Part shown: positions 22,885 through 34,030 of the stretch, in pieces
Layout: every line of letters starts with the position of its first letter
Position numbering within the stretch: position 1 is the stretch's first letter
Notes under the pieces: generated by a model
What the model was told of the DNA's origin: nothing
Databases searched by the model: none
The model's input: only the letters and a program-made list of their open reading frames with translations
Program-made: the position numbers and the translations under genes
Assembly: GCA_907163375.1 (NCBI GenBank)
Contig: CAJQUW010005733.1
Coordinates: 1 to 64,000, forward strand
Length of the DNA: 64,000 nt
Source of the DNA: Prostheceraeus crozeri
Taxonomy: Eukaryota > Platyhelminthes > Polycladida > Euryleptidae
Reading direction: 5' to 3'

Positions 22885-23812
22885 ATGTAATATTCTTAGA
22901 CTTCAAAAAGTTCCTGATTTTTCCGATTATGGGAGAATAGGACCAGAAGTAGGCTTCTGCCAAAGCAGTTGTGATGAATATAGCTCTCCGTGTGCTGGTT
23001 CCACTTAGGTCCAATGTAGCGCCAACCACTGGAGTGATACTTTAACTCTCGGAAATGTAGCAATGCTGATGTCGAAGGGAGAATGAGAGTGTCATCACTG
23101 CACTACGTGGCCCGGAGAATCTTAAGAGGATGGGGTTTAACTATTCCGTTTGGAGCCCCAACTGCATGAACCAAACTCGATCACCTTATTAGATAATAGC
23201 AACTCGATACCACTATTAAATAACATGAGTTCAATATCTAAATTTGAGCTAAAAATAGCCTCTGACGTCATCAGGTGACCCCATGGAATGATAGATAGCG
23301 GTCATATATATATTCGTTGGTAATACATTATATGGCTTTAAAATGCTTGATTTGGTCACAAATTGACATTTTATGCTCTCGTGCTATACAATTGCATTGA
23401 TCACGTGACCCATCAAAAGGCATGATTTTCGGACTTTAAATGCTATTTTGCGATTAAACTAAGCATTTTGGACCACTATAATATAATACTATCAGATAGA
23501 AATGTGACCCTAATCTGTCATTTTATGACGTCAGAAAGGTCATCCGATGTCACGTGATGACGCCAGAGGCTATTTTTAGCAATTTTTGCACATCTGACCT
23601 TACTTGGACCCCTAAACCTTGACCAATCCAGCTAAAACTTTGCATGCATAATTTTCTTACCAAAAGGAATACTTTTGGCGACGTGCACCCTGACTTTTCC
23701 AACTTTCGATTTTTTTGAACCACTTTGCCTTTGCTTCTGGTCCTATTCTCTCACATTTGAAAAAATCAGGAAATTTTTGAAGTCCAAGAATATTACATCT
23801 GACTTTTCCAAC
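22885..23812. mobile_element. Fold-back element with nested inverted segments
   Basis: Outer arms 22885-22957 and about 23735-23812 are inverted copies sharing CCTATTCT, TTTTTGAAGTC and AGAATATTAC. Inner arms 23247-23285 and 23547-23590 also mirror each other (AAAAATAGCCTCTGACGTCA). The order A-B-B'-A' shows one long imperfect palindrome. CTTTTCCAACTTTCGA occurs twice at its right edge (23695 and 23805). There is no coding capacity. Confidence 0.65.
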
Positions 23813-24863
23813 TTTCGAGTTTTTGAACCATCTCAGTGTACATTAGGGTGTGGCTGTTCCCCCTACTTCTCCGGATACAGCCTAACTATTTTTTGTGAGT
23901 GAGGTTATGTATCAAGATAATGTATGCAAAATTTGAAGTCGCTACGATTACGTCCTGGGCAGGGATATATAGAGGTAGGGGATTGATAACTCCCAAATGC
24001 TACTGACAAGTGGAGGGTTAAGATCCTTAACGCCTGTGCAACGTAAAATCAGAGTATTAAGTTGCAGTTATGAATGAAAATCATTCTAAGTGAGTACATG
24101 TTAGTAATTATCAAAAAGACCATAATCACATTGCAACGCAGGTCAAAGGTCAGTCCAAGGTCAAAGGTCACAGATCTTTAGAAGAACACCCCGAAAGTTT
24201 CCTCAACTTTCTGTGATTAATTTCCAGCTCCTTTTCAATATTGATGCGTTTCAACTCGTTCTTTACGAAACAGTTGAAAGTGCAAATCATAATAGGTTGA
24301 AAGTGTGAATGTCTTCAAGCACATTTCTGATCAACCAAATAAGAGAATGAATCAGATGAATTTTCAATTGCTTGTAGCACACGTACGAATAACTTAAGGG
24401 CATGAGATAAGCACAGGAGTTTAATTCCAAGATTTCCTGACTTGTCAAAAAACTGTAACACATTGCTGAAAATGAAGTGACTGCTAAGCAAAAATCAGGT
24501 TTGCACAAGCCGCTTCGATCAGCCATTTCAAATAGCTGCGCTGCTCAATCTTTTCTGGAAGATTATGAGAATCGTGCGGTACCTCTATATATCCCTGGTC
24601 CTGGGGTTCCACATGACTGTTCAAATATGGCAGCGCACATTTACATGAACAGTTAATACGTGATTTTCATAAATCAATTAGGTTCGTCCCCTCCCCCCGA
24701 AAAAAATCTGGCGTCGTCTGTAAATACTTCTCGCTACGTCTATGCTCTCCGTATCAGTTGTAATAATTTCGTGCGATTGAATACTTATGAAACTGACTCA
24801 CTTCAATTGATTTCTGTCGGTAGAAATGACATCTAAACCCTTCAATGACCCGTCTTTTCCTTT

Positions 24864-26564
24864 TTGGGCACGTTGGATCAAATGAGGATACCGAAATCTC
24901 GACGTAACAGTGGAAAATCAATTTACAGAATGTCCACATTCAAGAAAAATCTTCGAAATACATTTTGCATTTGGCTGATAATTGCCCTTGAAGTGCATAA
25001 AAATCCGGAAATCTTAAAGTTTCTGATGGGAAGCAGAACTGCTTCAATGGCCAGAGTCGACCAAAAATCTTGCTACGACTCAGAAAAAGCTCTACACAGG
25101 AAATTCCAAGATCAGAATAGTTTAGACAGAGAGGAGCAACAACTTTGCATTCCACAACGGCTAGATACCGAAGGCTGAAGGTGACAGGATGTGAAATCAA
25201 ACTCCCGTTGACGCATTAAAATCCCCTCCGTTAGACTCAACTACGGTTACAACTCCAACTGCTCTGGCCAGCACCGTTAAACATTAGTCAACATTTGCCA
25301 TGATGATGCGAGCACTTTGAATATGAATCCTACATAATCCTACAGATACAGGGTGGAAACAGTGTAGAAAATTTCAGAACAAACCACGTCAAATTAGATC
25401 CCACCGATGCCTGTTGCTATTCACTGGTACGGTAGGCTGATGAAAATCTTTCTTCTGGTAACTATTCGCTTGACGACAGTCTTCCAACATTGATATCTGG
25501 AATTGAAGGCGTTAAGCTACTTGCTGTTCCTTATCTTCCACTGAAATCTAAAGAAAAAGCAGGATATCTTATCTCAACAGCTACTTTTGATTTAGTGGAA
25601 CAGTGGAATTGCATAGATAATATTTCTTCCATGGTGGTGCTCGACGCCAGTCATTTGACCGCGACTTGTGTTTGCATTCAAGAGAAACTAGGCAGAGCTC
25701 TGGAGTGATGTGCGTGCGGATACATGTTGGGTAATTTATCTCACCAAAGCGTAGGATGCTTTGAAAATGGAGGTGTCAAAAGGTCCAGAACTACCGTTCT
25801 TTTTAAAATTCCTTGAACGATTCCAGGAGTTTGTAGCGATGAGAGCTCCATAAACTCATGATAACAGTATCGATCAATTTCTGGTAGGACAGCGGAACAC
25901 CGTCTTCGAACTCCTGAATAGTACTCGAAATTCAGATTCTAATATACTCCCACGTTCAGATTATAAGGAATTACTCACACTGACGTTCTTTTGCTTGAAA
26001 TCAAATGAAAAAAAATCAGATTTTCAGAAGGCTGGAGCAACTCATAGAGCGAGGTGGATGTCGAAAATAAGTTATTCCATCGAAAATGTTCTGATGAGCA
26101 AGGCGATCCTTCAACACCAGGAAAAATTCATCTCAGAATCAATGATTGCAAAGTAACTCGAGTTGTCACTTTTACTGTTATGTGTGCATTCCTCGGAGGT
26201 ACAATTTTCCAAGAAGACGTCAACTCCGTCAGATGAACTTGCCCTTCTCCAAAACACTCATCGTTACAAGTGTTGAAATGTTGTGGGTGACGCCGCACAC
26301 AGGGCAATAACAAATCATTTATAGCATTTAGTTCCTGAAATGATTCCTTAGTCGTTGCTTGATGAGGTTCACAAAGCAAACTATAATATATTGCTGATTC
26401 TATCCTTATGTCGGAGAAAATTAATTCACATCAGAATCTTCATAGGACAGATTTTGGAAAACCGATATTTACACCAATTTATCCAAAAAGATACGAACTT
26501 CAGTTGCTCTGTGGAAATTATTCGAACTTATGTGCATCAATGCGAGTTTTTCGAACATTCCTGA
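24864..26564 (+). pseudogene. Decayed transposase-like gene (GA-H-ARWM family)
   Basis: Fragments on the plus strand follow the order of a gene family that is very common in cnidarian and other invertebrate genomes. There is a basic N-terminal stretch (KFLMGSRTASMARVDQK), then ATFDLVEQWNCIDNISSMVV, LTATCVCIQEKLGRALE, the phrase GATHRARWMSKISYSI near 26035, and a C-terminal piece to 26564. I recall related proteins with GAIHHARWMAK, generally uncharacterised but behaving as transposon genes. Several stops and frameshifts separate the fragments, so this copy is dead. Its position between the inverted ends suggests it was the element's own transposase. Confidence 0.5.
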
Positions 26565-27025
26565 GAGGTCTAGTATAATGGCGATGCTCATACGAGTAGA
26601 AAAAGTTAAGGCGTTGAGGGTTACAAATGATAGTGCAGAACGGGGAGTGAAGTTTGCGCACGGCTTTTTTGCCGAGTACGAAGAGTGAAAAGCTGTACCA
26701 TGACATTTTTAAGTGATGGAGCATGACAAATGCTGATAAATCTAAGGTAAAAACTTGGAATGGAGGCATGTAAAAAATAGCTCTTGATGCTTGATTGAGT
26801 TGCTCTATGATGAATTCCTCTTGATTAGTTGAACCATGATACTGTTGTATTTCGCATGCAGTACTTTTAACTAGTATAATTAAATGCCGATAAACGCATT
26901 TTTCTGATGTTTTTTAAGCTGAGTTATTGCTTTGTAATTTGATTATCAACAAAACTGAGCTCTATTGGAAAAACACGAAACTATGACATCCCTATACACG
27001 GTGTGCCTGAACAGGCGGTTTAACT

Positions 27026-27325
27026 TTTAAAATTTCCGATATGTTTTGTCGACGGTTTCCGGTAGAGTTTTTGATCCTCTTTCAGAATATCATAATTAAA
27101 AAATCTTTCATCGAGCCCCTTTCGAGAAAATGACGAAAATTCAGAATGGCGGACGATGAAACCGAAACTTGTGTCTCGAGGCGTGTTAAAAAAATTTCCC
27201 ATATGTTTTGTCGACGGTTTCCGGTAGAGTTTTTGATCCTCTTTCAGAATATCATAATTAAAAAATCTTTCATCGAGCCCCTTTCGAGAAAATGACAAAA
27301 ATCAAAATGGCGGACCGATGAAGTC
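27026..27325. repeat. Tandem duplication inside the left terminal repeat
   Basis: About 136 bp beginning near 27031 recur from about 27190, a spacing of about 160 bp, with only a few changes. The opposite strand stays open through both copies and so shows a repeated peptide (SFSRKGLDERFFNYDI). I read this as a by-product of the duplication and do not call it a gene. Confidence 0.75.
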
Positions 27326-27509
27326 ACAACCCATTTGAAATAAAAGCATTTAAAACCAATGTTAATACCAAAACTGGATCATATAGAACAAGAATTCCAT
27401 ACTGATGATTAGTCGTAATCTCTACAACAGAGATACTTGCAATAAGCAATTACCAACAACAAATAGCAAGACTGCTAAGAACAAGAACATGTAGGCCTAC
27501 ATGTACCAC

Positions 27510-29069
27510 TCAGAGGTGTCGACCATTGTAGGCCCTTACCGCGGCCAACAGTTGGTCGACATATCTGGGATTTTCAAAAGTTTTTACTTTGTAATTCGAC
27601 CAGAACGAGTCAAAGTCGGCATGAAGCGTTTCGCTGACTTGCTCGCTGTATTTGCCGAGGCCTTCACGTTTCATCTCACAAAACTCGGGAACATGATGCA
27701 ATATGCAATGCAGCTTTGGTGATATTCTTGCATTCAGGGCAACGAGGTCACCACGGAACTTTTCAATATGCAACATGTAATTTGCATCAACATGCTTCCC
27801 GAAACAGCTCGTGACGACTGAATCAAGACTTTTGAACGCTGCTACCACAAGTAAAACGTCAATTGTTGCGATTGATCGCAGTCTGTCTACATTTTTCAAA
27901 AGTCTGCGTGCGCTGTTGCCGTTGAGAGTGCCGCCGTGGTATGCATCTTTCTGAACACGAGATGAGCTAAGCCACTGGCTTGCAACGGTCGGATTCGTTT
28001 CCTCAAAAATTTGAAACAATTTTGTTACAGAGCCAATCAGAAGGTGTAACTCAGGAGGAGGCATTTTCGCTATGATGCGGTCGTTGCTGCTTCCTCGAAC
28101 AATCGCTGGGTGAATCGCATTTCCATACTTTTGGCTTGAGATTTTGATTCTGAAGAGTCATAGTATCGCCAAAACAGACTAGAAAGCTTGCTCCACGTTC
28201 TGCTTTCCCCGACATTCAGAAGATCATCTTTGTTGGCATCGCACCAGGGGCACGGATGCGTGCATCCGCAACTCATCAGTCCCAAGAGAATGTTATAGAC
28301 TTTCATGTGGGCAACAATGACATGATCCGATGATAAATTGTCCAAGCCAAGCTCGTGCCAGAGATACTTCAAATTTTCATAGTTCTCGGGCAGGTCTGGT
28401 GCAATCGCTATCATGAACATACTTTTCATACTTGAGTGACTTAGCCTCGCAAATGATGGGGCAGCAGAATCTCTCTCAATGATCTCTGAAGATTGATCTT
28501 CAAAAATCCTTTTCCTGCATCGATGCCAATCTTGACGAAATGATCACTCTCTATCTCGCGCTTCAATAGAATAGTATCTCATCAATGAAACTTTGAACAT
28601 TTTTGCACAGAATAACAGGTCTTTTTATGCGCTCTTTTCTAGAATCAAAGAAATCTGCATTCATAGATACAAAATGGTCATCAAAAATGTGATCATTGTA
28701 CCTAAGTTTCTCGCGCAAATATGGTTCGACGGAACTTCTTCTGTTGGACTGTCGGATAGTCTTCGCCAAGTTGGTTGCTTGTCTGTCACTTAGGTTCATG
28801 TTGCGTTGTATGTCCAACATATTTTCGGATGAAAGCTGGTGTTTGGGTGAATTCAAATCTGAGACGGATCCAGATCTCACTGTTTGCACATCAACTGCTC
28901 CAGATTTCGAGTGAAGTTTATGAACGATTGTGGAAGCAGAAAACTTCTCGGGATCATCAGGAGACTCGATCGACATCAAATCCACCAGATTTGCGAACTT
29001 CTTCATCTTATAGCACACGTGAGGCTTGCCTCTACCCAAATGACAAAAGCAGCGTGCACAGAGCTTCAA
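27510..29069 (-). pseudogene. Transposase-like gene of the nested element, frameshifted
   Basis: Three minus-strand blocks follow the layout of a transposon protein widespread in invertebrates. The first (29069-28563) has a cysteine/histidine motif, CARCFCHLGRGKPHVC, and NMLDIQRNMNLSDRQATNL. The middle carries VKIGIDAGKGFLKI near 28520 and, after a frameshift, IAPDLPENYENLKYLW and CGCTHPCPWC. The third (28064-27510) has MPPPELHLLIGSVTKLF, YHGGTLNGNSARRLLK, LHCILHHVPEFCE and GLGKYSEQVSETLHADF. Frames change between blocks at about 28430-28560 and near 28067. I recognise the family from memory as transposon-borne, but its superfamily name and catalytic residues are not certain to me. Confidence 0.6.
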
Positions 29070-29650
29070 ATTTGATGGAGATTTATCGTCATTACTCGTT
29101 GAAGGCCTTTCTGGATGTGTTTTTCGGCACGGCGATTTAGAATCTATCGATATTCTTGCTACATCACAGATTGTGCAGTCAAAAAACCATCAACTGAACT
29201 TTGACGAGTGAAAAATGCGAATGAAAAATACACAACGAATTTGTTCACGTTCCTATCATATATGTAAGCACTCTCCTTCAAGATTTACGATCCGCTATTT
29301 TGAATTCTCGTCATTTTCTCGAAAGGGACTAGATGAAAGATTTTTAATTATGATATTCTGAAAGAGGATCAAAAACTCTACCGGAAACCGTCGACAAAAC
29401 ATATGGGAAATTTTAAAAGTTAGACCGCCTGTTCAGGCACACCGTGTATAAGGAACAATTATTTCAGGCGATGGCTTTCGTGAATACTGTTAGTAATTTC
29501 AAATCCAATGAGGAACCCCTAGACAAGCTTAGATTTTTAAAAAACTCGGCTAATATGTTCTAAACAATAAACCTCAATCACAAAAAATGTTAAGCGGGAT
29601 ATCTTGAAGTTCACTAAAAATCGGGGGAACAGCCACACCCTAGTGCACAT

Positions 29651-30618
29651 GTATGGCACTTTCGTAAAATAAGTCTACCTCGACTATACGATGCACATAA
29701 AATAGATTCTAAATTCTAAATGAATAATTTTTCTTGATTTTTTGGACTGATACATGGGAATATAGTTTTGGAAGTGAACAGATAATTCAAGGATTGTGCA
29801 TAATGTACATGCATAATTGTATATCCTTACGAAAAACACGAGAAAAAGTGGAATTGAAGACAACAGCAAAGGGGCTTGTCCACGAAAGCAGAGACATGAA
29901 TGCAAGAAAATGAAGTTAGGAGTACATGTTTCATATTAAGTTTTATTAGTAGACATATCAAAGTTAATACCTTCAGGTTTAGAACATCGACATCAATTAA
30001 TTTTTTCGATGGTCAAAAGGTCATCGCAATTATTGCTCGGGCTTGCGGGTGGAAAATTGACTATAATTTAGATAAGCTGAAAATTTGATTTGAACAGCCT
30101 TCATTCTTTGTCATTGCAATTTATGACTCAGTTTTTGAGCGCGGTGCAGCTAGATTTTTCATACCAATACTTCACTTCTCTCAGGCTGTCCAGCGCATCA
30201 ACTATAGAAAAACGATGAAAAGACAAATTTTCTTTCACATCAATGATAAAATGCCAAAAAGTATGTATTAAAAAAACTTGAAACTTTGAAACTACTTGAT
30301 CATTAAGACATTTATTTGATAAAGAAATATTGCGGTTTACGTCTTGTTAATTGTATTACATGAAAACATATCAAAAAAAGCTATGTTTTTTTCATGCAAC
30401 ATCATCTGTGACATGTTTTAAATGCCCAACCTATTAAATGAGTTGTTAACGTCACGTTTTAATAGACAAAATAAAAGAAGACTGAGCTGAAATTATGCTA
30501 CACAAAACCTTAATTGCCAAATACCAAAATAAAAGCACAACAATCGGATAAGACAATTGAGAAAGTAAATTATTAACTGATTGCACTCACAATAAGAACG
30601 TTGTATGAAGATAGTTTT
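29651..30618. other. No gene or bounded repeat seen
   Basis: AT-rich sequence with short accidental frames, lying between the transposon end and the TA tract at 30619. Confidence 0.4.
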
Positions 30619-30637
30619 ATATATATATATAAATATA
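30619..30637. repeat. Short (TA)n tract
   Basis: It lies immediately left of the palindrome that contains a hammerhead motif. Confidence 0.8.
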
Positions 30638-30640
30638 TGT

Positions 30641-30782
30641 TAAAGATAAATTAAAAAAATCAACGTAGTCTCAAGATAAAATTGTTTATTCACGAATTTT
30701 CGTCTAAGACTTCATCAGGTGAACGAAGCAAATGCGAACAATTTTATCTTGAGACTACGTTGATTTTTTAAATTTATCTTTA
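30641..30782. mobile_element. Penelope-type inverted tail with hammerhead in the loop
   Basis: Arms of about 46 bp (30641-30686 and 30737-30782) share AATCAACGTAGTCTCAAGAT and ATTTTATC with their inverse. The loop contains the hammerhead motif of 30689-30723. The unit sits next to a TA tract. No coding sequence remains. Assignment to a Penelope-like family rests on the ribozyme and on comparison with the element at 36624. Confidence 0.6.
30689..30723 (-). ncRNA. Hammerhead ribozyme, type I, candidate
   Basis: The minus strand reads TTCAC, then the core CTGATGA, an unpaired A, stem II GTC-TTA-GAC, GAAA, a minimal stem III ending in ATTC, then GTGAA. TTCAC pairs perfectly with GTGAA as stem I, and self-cleavage would follow the C of ATTC. 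The very short stem III is what Penelope-element hammerheads show; they usually act as dimers. The extra A after the core makes activity less certain than at 59443. Confidence 0.6.
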
Positions 30783-31423
30783 TTACTAAGTCTCATGGCG
30801 ATTACTTATGATCAAATATATGTTGCATATATTCAACTTCGGTTGACTTCATAGCGTGCGGACGGAAGTTCCTTCTTCTCGTGACGTTTAGTCCACCCCG
30901 GTTCGCGAATCATCAAATTTCGCCTGTTTTTCCCAGCAGTTTTCGGACTTCTTTGTATCACAAGAATCCTCCTGAACTGCTCCGGCCAATGGTTCTGTTT
31001 TCTTTCAACGTTGTTCGTCATTGCCACCGTTATTGCTCAATTATCGCTCAATTACCGAGACTCATATTCAATGGCCATTACTCAGCAATGCGGGGATATC
31101 CCACCTGTCTTCTGCGACCACATCTGATTGCGCAATCTACGTCGCCCCTGCCTCTCCTATACACTTTCCTTGTCCTCGTCTCTACTTTCCTGCTTCCCGT
31201 GTGATTACATCACAATGACTTCATCACCTCGTCTGCACTATTCACGTTCCCAAATCCTCAGCCTTCGGCTTGACTATCCCATTCCCCGTGTACAAAGAAG
31301 AGCCTTGTTCTATCATAGGATTCTTATCAGAACTCCGAAGTCAAATCCCAAGAAATGTGACGATCTACATGAGGATGTGTCATCTCGAAAGCCAAACTGC
31401 TGACTAAGCCCACACCCTCCGTT

Positions 31424-32233
31424 ATGTTATTTAACGCCAGGTCCGTCTTCAACAAAATTGATGAACTGAGACTTCGAGCTTCCAAGTTCACTCCCGACGT
31501 TATCTGCATTACCGAAACATGGCTCGACAGCAGTATTGACAGTGAATCAATCTCCATCCCCAATTATCATCTGGTGAGATCTGACCGTGACTGTCACGGT
31601 GGTGGTGTAGCCATCTACTGCAAATGTCATTTTTCTCGTATTGCAAGTCCTACTAGCAGTGTTGATGGTCTGAAGTCGAGTATTTTGTGCTTATACTTGT
31701 ACGAATTTGACGTCCATGTTTGTGTCTTGTATCATCCATACTGGGGAAATGTTAATTATCATGATATAGTGATAGACTCTCTTCAATCGCTGGTAGACAA
31801 CCTTTCGTCCAAACATGTTATCTTAACAGGAGATGTGAATGACCTGCGTCATAAATTGTGTGACTTTTTTGTTTTGAACAACATGAAGCAACTTGTCCAA
31901 TTTCCTACTAGAGGAAAAAATGTTTTGGATATTTTTGCCTCAAGCCAGCCCCTCAGATTTGAACATCCTGTCCTCCTCTCCCCCATTGGTAGATCTGATC
32001 ATAAAGGTATCTTTGTGAAAACTGTCGCTAACAAACCTGTTACTGTCACTAAGGTCAAAGTTAGGTCTTTCTCTCCCGCCTCCTTTGCTCAGTGCTATAG
32101 TGTCCTTCTGTCAATTGATTGGAACGCCTGTTGTCTTGATTTTGATGATATCAATGAAGCTATTGACGCATTACAGTTTCTTCTTCTACAATTGTATCAC
32201 TTATTCTTTCCGGAAAAAAAACAGTTAGGATGA
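31424..32233 (+). pseudogene. LINE endonuclease (EEP) domain
   Basis: This 269-codon frame is open upstream to 31373. It shows the apurinic-like endonuclease signature: LLFNARSVFNKIDELR, VICITETWLDS (catalytic Glu), CHGGGVAIYCK, VILTGDVNDLR (Asp/Asn pair), PTRGKNVLDI and PIGRSDHKGIF (catalytic SDH). The usual Y-R-P box reads YHPYWGN. It nicks target DNA to prime reverse transcription. It ends at TGA 32231-32233 only because an A-run indel shifts it out of the RT frame. The ATGA at 32230-32233 makes stop and next start overlap. Confidence 0.85.
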
Positions 32234-33957
32234 GAAGTTCTGATCCGTCTTGGCTTACTCCATCTCTTAAAGCCATTTCAGATGCTAGAGATAGGGCTCT
32301 CTCCCGTGGCAATTATCCCAAGTACCTGTGTCTTAGAGAAAAATTTCTTTCAGAAGTGAAAAAATCCAAAATGAATCAATTCCGTAGAATGAAGTCCTCT
32401 TCCCCTGCTGATAGCTGGAAAGTTATTAATGCGCAGATTAAGAACCGGCATGGATCTTCTAACATCGACTATAACAAGGCCGTCGAACTCAATGAAGATT
32501 TTCAATCCTTCTTCTCTGATCCTGACGTCGACTCCTTTCTTGAGGATAGGCCTTCTACTCCTACCCACATCCCCCTAATTCCCGAGACTAAAATTTCTGA
32601 ATTGATAAGATCGTCCAAGTCGAATTCAGTCGGACCTGATGGTATTCCAGGATTCTTTTACAGAAAATTCCGCGATGTCTTGGTTGCGCCCTTGACCGTT
32701 CTATTTAACAGATGCCTTCAATCTGGTACCTTTCCTACTACCTGGAAATTGGCTAATGTCCTCCCTCTTCCGAAAGGCAATGGTGAATTCAGACCAATTT
32801 CGATCTTGCCTTTCCTCAGTAAAGTTCTTGAGCGCCTGATTCGTGATCACCTGCTTTTACCGTCTATTTGTTCTTTTGACTCACGGCAGTTTGGGTTCAT
32901 TCCTAATTCGTTTGGGGGATGCACTAACGCTCTTCTCAGTCTTCGTTTGACTATTCTGCAACACCTCAGCGCCAAGTCCTCCAACTCTTGCAAAATTCTC
33001 GCAGTAGACTTCAGAAAGGCCTTCGATTCGTTGAGTCACCTATCTGTTCTGAACACCCTTGTGACTGTTTTTCAATGCAATCCTTATATCGTTTCTATGA
33101 TTCAGTCCTTTTTGAAAGATCGTTTTCAGAGGGTCGCTACCAATGGTGTACAAGCTTCGTGGAAAGCTGTTTCCAGCGGAGTCCCTCAAGGGTCTATCTT
33201 GGGGCCTCTGTTGTTTGTCATGTACATTAATGATCTTCCTCATCTGACAAATACCAAAATCATAGCTTACGCGGACGACATATCTCTCGTTCACCTGTCA
33301 GAATCGTCTTCCTCTTCTGTCTTTCAAGATGACATTGATATTTTTGTCGAGTGGGCTCAGAATAAGAAACTCCGCATCAATGAAGCAAAAACCAAGAGTC
33401 TCACTATTTCAGGCAGACCGACCTCTTCCTCTCCCACTCATATTCATGTGAATGGCACTGTCATTGAAGATGTTCCTTCTCTCAAAATTTTGGGAATGTT
33501 TTTCTCCTCCGATAACAAATGGGACGATCAATTTGATTTCCTGTACAAAAAATGTTGCCGGTCCCTATCATTAAATAGACGGATTTGGTATAACTGTGGG
33601 CAAGGCGATATTGTTTGGCAGGCCTACGTTGGTCTTGTTTTTACCCATATTTCTTTCTGCTGGCCCGTTATTTGCGACCTAAAGAAGTCCCATGTGAAAA
33701 AACTTGAACGACTTGATCGCGTTGCTCGTCGTTGGGCCAATATCAATTTTAAATGTGATTTTCATCAAATGCTTGATAACATCTGTACACGACTGATTCG
33801 TAAAGTTTCTAGGTTTTCTGCATGCCATCCTTTATCTGAATTTTTCATTGTCAGATCCACTGATTCCCAAATCAGATCTCGGAGAAAATTGTTATGCTTT
33901 CAACGGAGATCGTCTGTTTACAACAATTCATTTATAAAGTATTCGAAATTTTCATGA
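32230..33957 (+). CDS. LINE reverse transcriptase, open frame
   Basis: The frame is 575 codons with no internal stop. It opens with SSDPSWLTPSLKAISDARD, the usual linker after the endonuclease. RT blocks follow in order: SVGPDGIPGFFYRKF, FPTTWKLANVLPLPKG, FRPISILPFLSKVLERLI, QFGFIPNSFGGCTNALL, ILAVDFRKAFDSLSH, SSGVPQGSILGPLLFVMYIN, and AYADDISL (catalytic Asp pair). The C-terminal tail has Cys and Arg-rich segments. It performs target-primed reverse transcription. It should be joined to the endonuclease frame, and the ATG used here is probably not the original start. The intact length suggests fairly recent activity of the family. Confidence 0.85.
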   Translation: MRSSDPSWLTPSLKAISDARDRALSRGNYPKYLCLREKFLSEVKKSKMNQFRRMKSSSPADSWKVINAQIKNRHGSSNIDYNKAVELNEDFQSFFSDPDVDSFLEDRPSTPTHIPLIPETKISELIRSSKSNSVGPDGIPGFFYRKFRDVLVAPLTVLFNRCLQSGTFPTTWKLANVLPLPKGNGEFRPISILPFLSKVLERLIRDHLLLPSICSFDSRQFGFIPNSFGGCTNALLSLRLTILQHLSAKSSNSCKILAVDFRKAFDSLSHLSVLNTLVTVFQCNPYIVSMIQSFLKDRFQRVATNGVQASWKAVSSGVPQGSILGPLLFVMYINDLPHLTNTKIIAYADDISLVHLSESSSSSVFQDDIDIFVEWAQNKKLRINEAKTKSLTISGRPTSSSPTHIHVNGTVIEDVPSLKILGMFFSSDNKWDDQFDFLYKKCCRSLSLNRRIWYNCGQGDIVWQAYVGLVFTHISFCWPVICDLKKSHVKKLERLDRVARRWANINFKCDFHQMLDNICTRLIRKVSRFSACHPLSEFFIVRSTDSQIRSRRKLLCFQRRSSVYNNSFIKYSKFS

Positions 33958-34030
33958 TTTGTGAACCATGCCATATACCGCTCGTTGTATTGGTGAATAA
34001 AGTCTCTTTATTATTATTTATTATTATATA

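Larger units (their letters stand above)
26993..29450 (-). mobile_element. Nested DNA transposon with long CACGGTGTGCC inverted ends
   Basis: The left end, TATACACGGTGTGCCTGAAC, is the exact inverse of the right end at 29431-29450. The inverted homology extends about 150 bp inward, for example TTTTGTCGACGGTTTCCGG and AATATCATAATTAAAAAATC. TATA flanks CACGG on both sides, so the target duplication may be TATA or TA. The left terminal repeat is partly duplicated in tandem. The minus strand between carries a broken transposase-like gene. Confidence 0.8.
23836..29650 (+). mobile_element. Decayed DNA transposon with AGGGTGTGGCTGTTCCCCC ends
   Basis: AGGGTGTGGCTGTTCCCCC occurs near 23844 and, inverted, near 29623-29641. 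Inside both ends, ATTTTTTGTGA(G/T)TGAGGTT is also shared. Between them lie a plus-strand transposase-like pseudogene and a second, complete nested transposon (26993-29450). The superfamily is not assigned. Flanking duplication is not clear. Confidence 0.65.
31373..34030 (+). mobile_element. CR1/L2-group LINE, nearly intact 3' part
   Basis: An apurinic-type endonuclease and a long reverse-transcriptase frame are followed by AATAAA (33996) and a (TTATTA)n-type tail at about 34007-34030, the usual 3' end of CR1-like LINEs. The only clear break between the two frames is at an eight-A run (32214-32221). No ORF1 was found, so the 5' part is missing or diverged. Confidence 0.85.

Noticed and set aside
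23250-23285. CTGATGA on the minus strand near 23262
   Set aside because: No GAAA downstream; it belongs to the fold-back arm.
27020-27298. Frame with a repeated SFSRKGLDERFFNY peptide
   Set aside because: It is explained by tandem duplication within a transposon terminal repeat.
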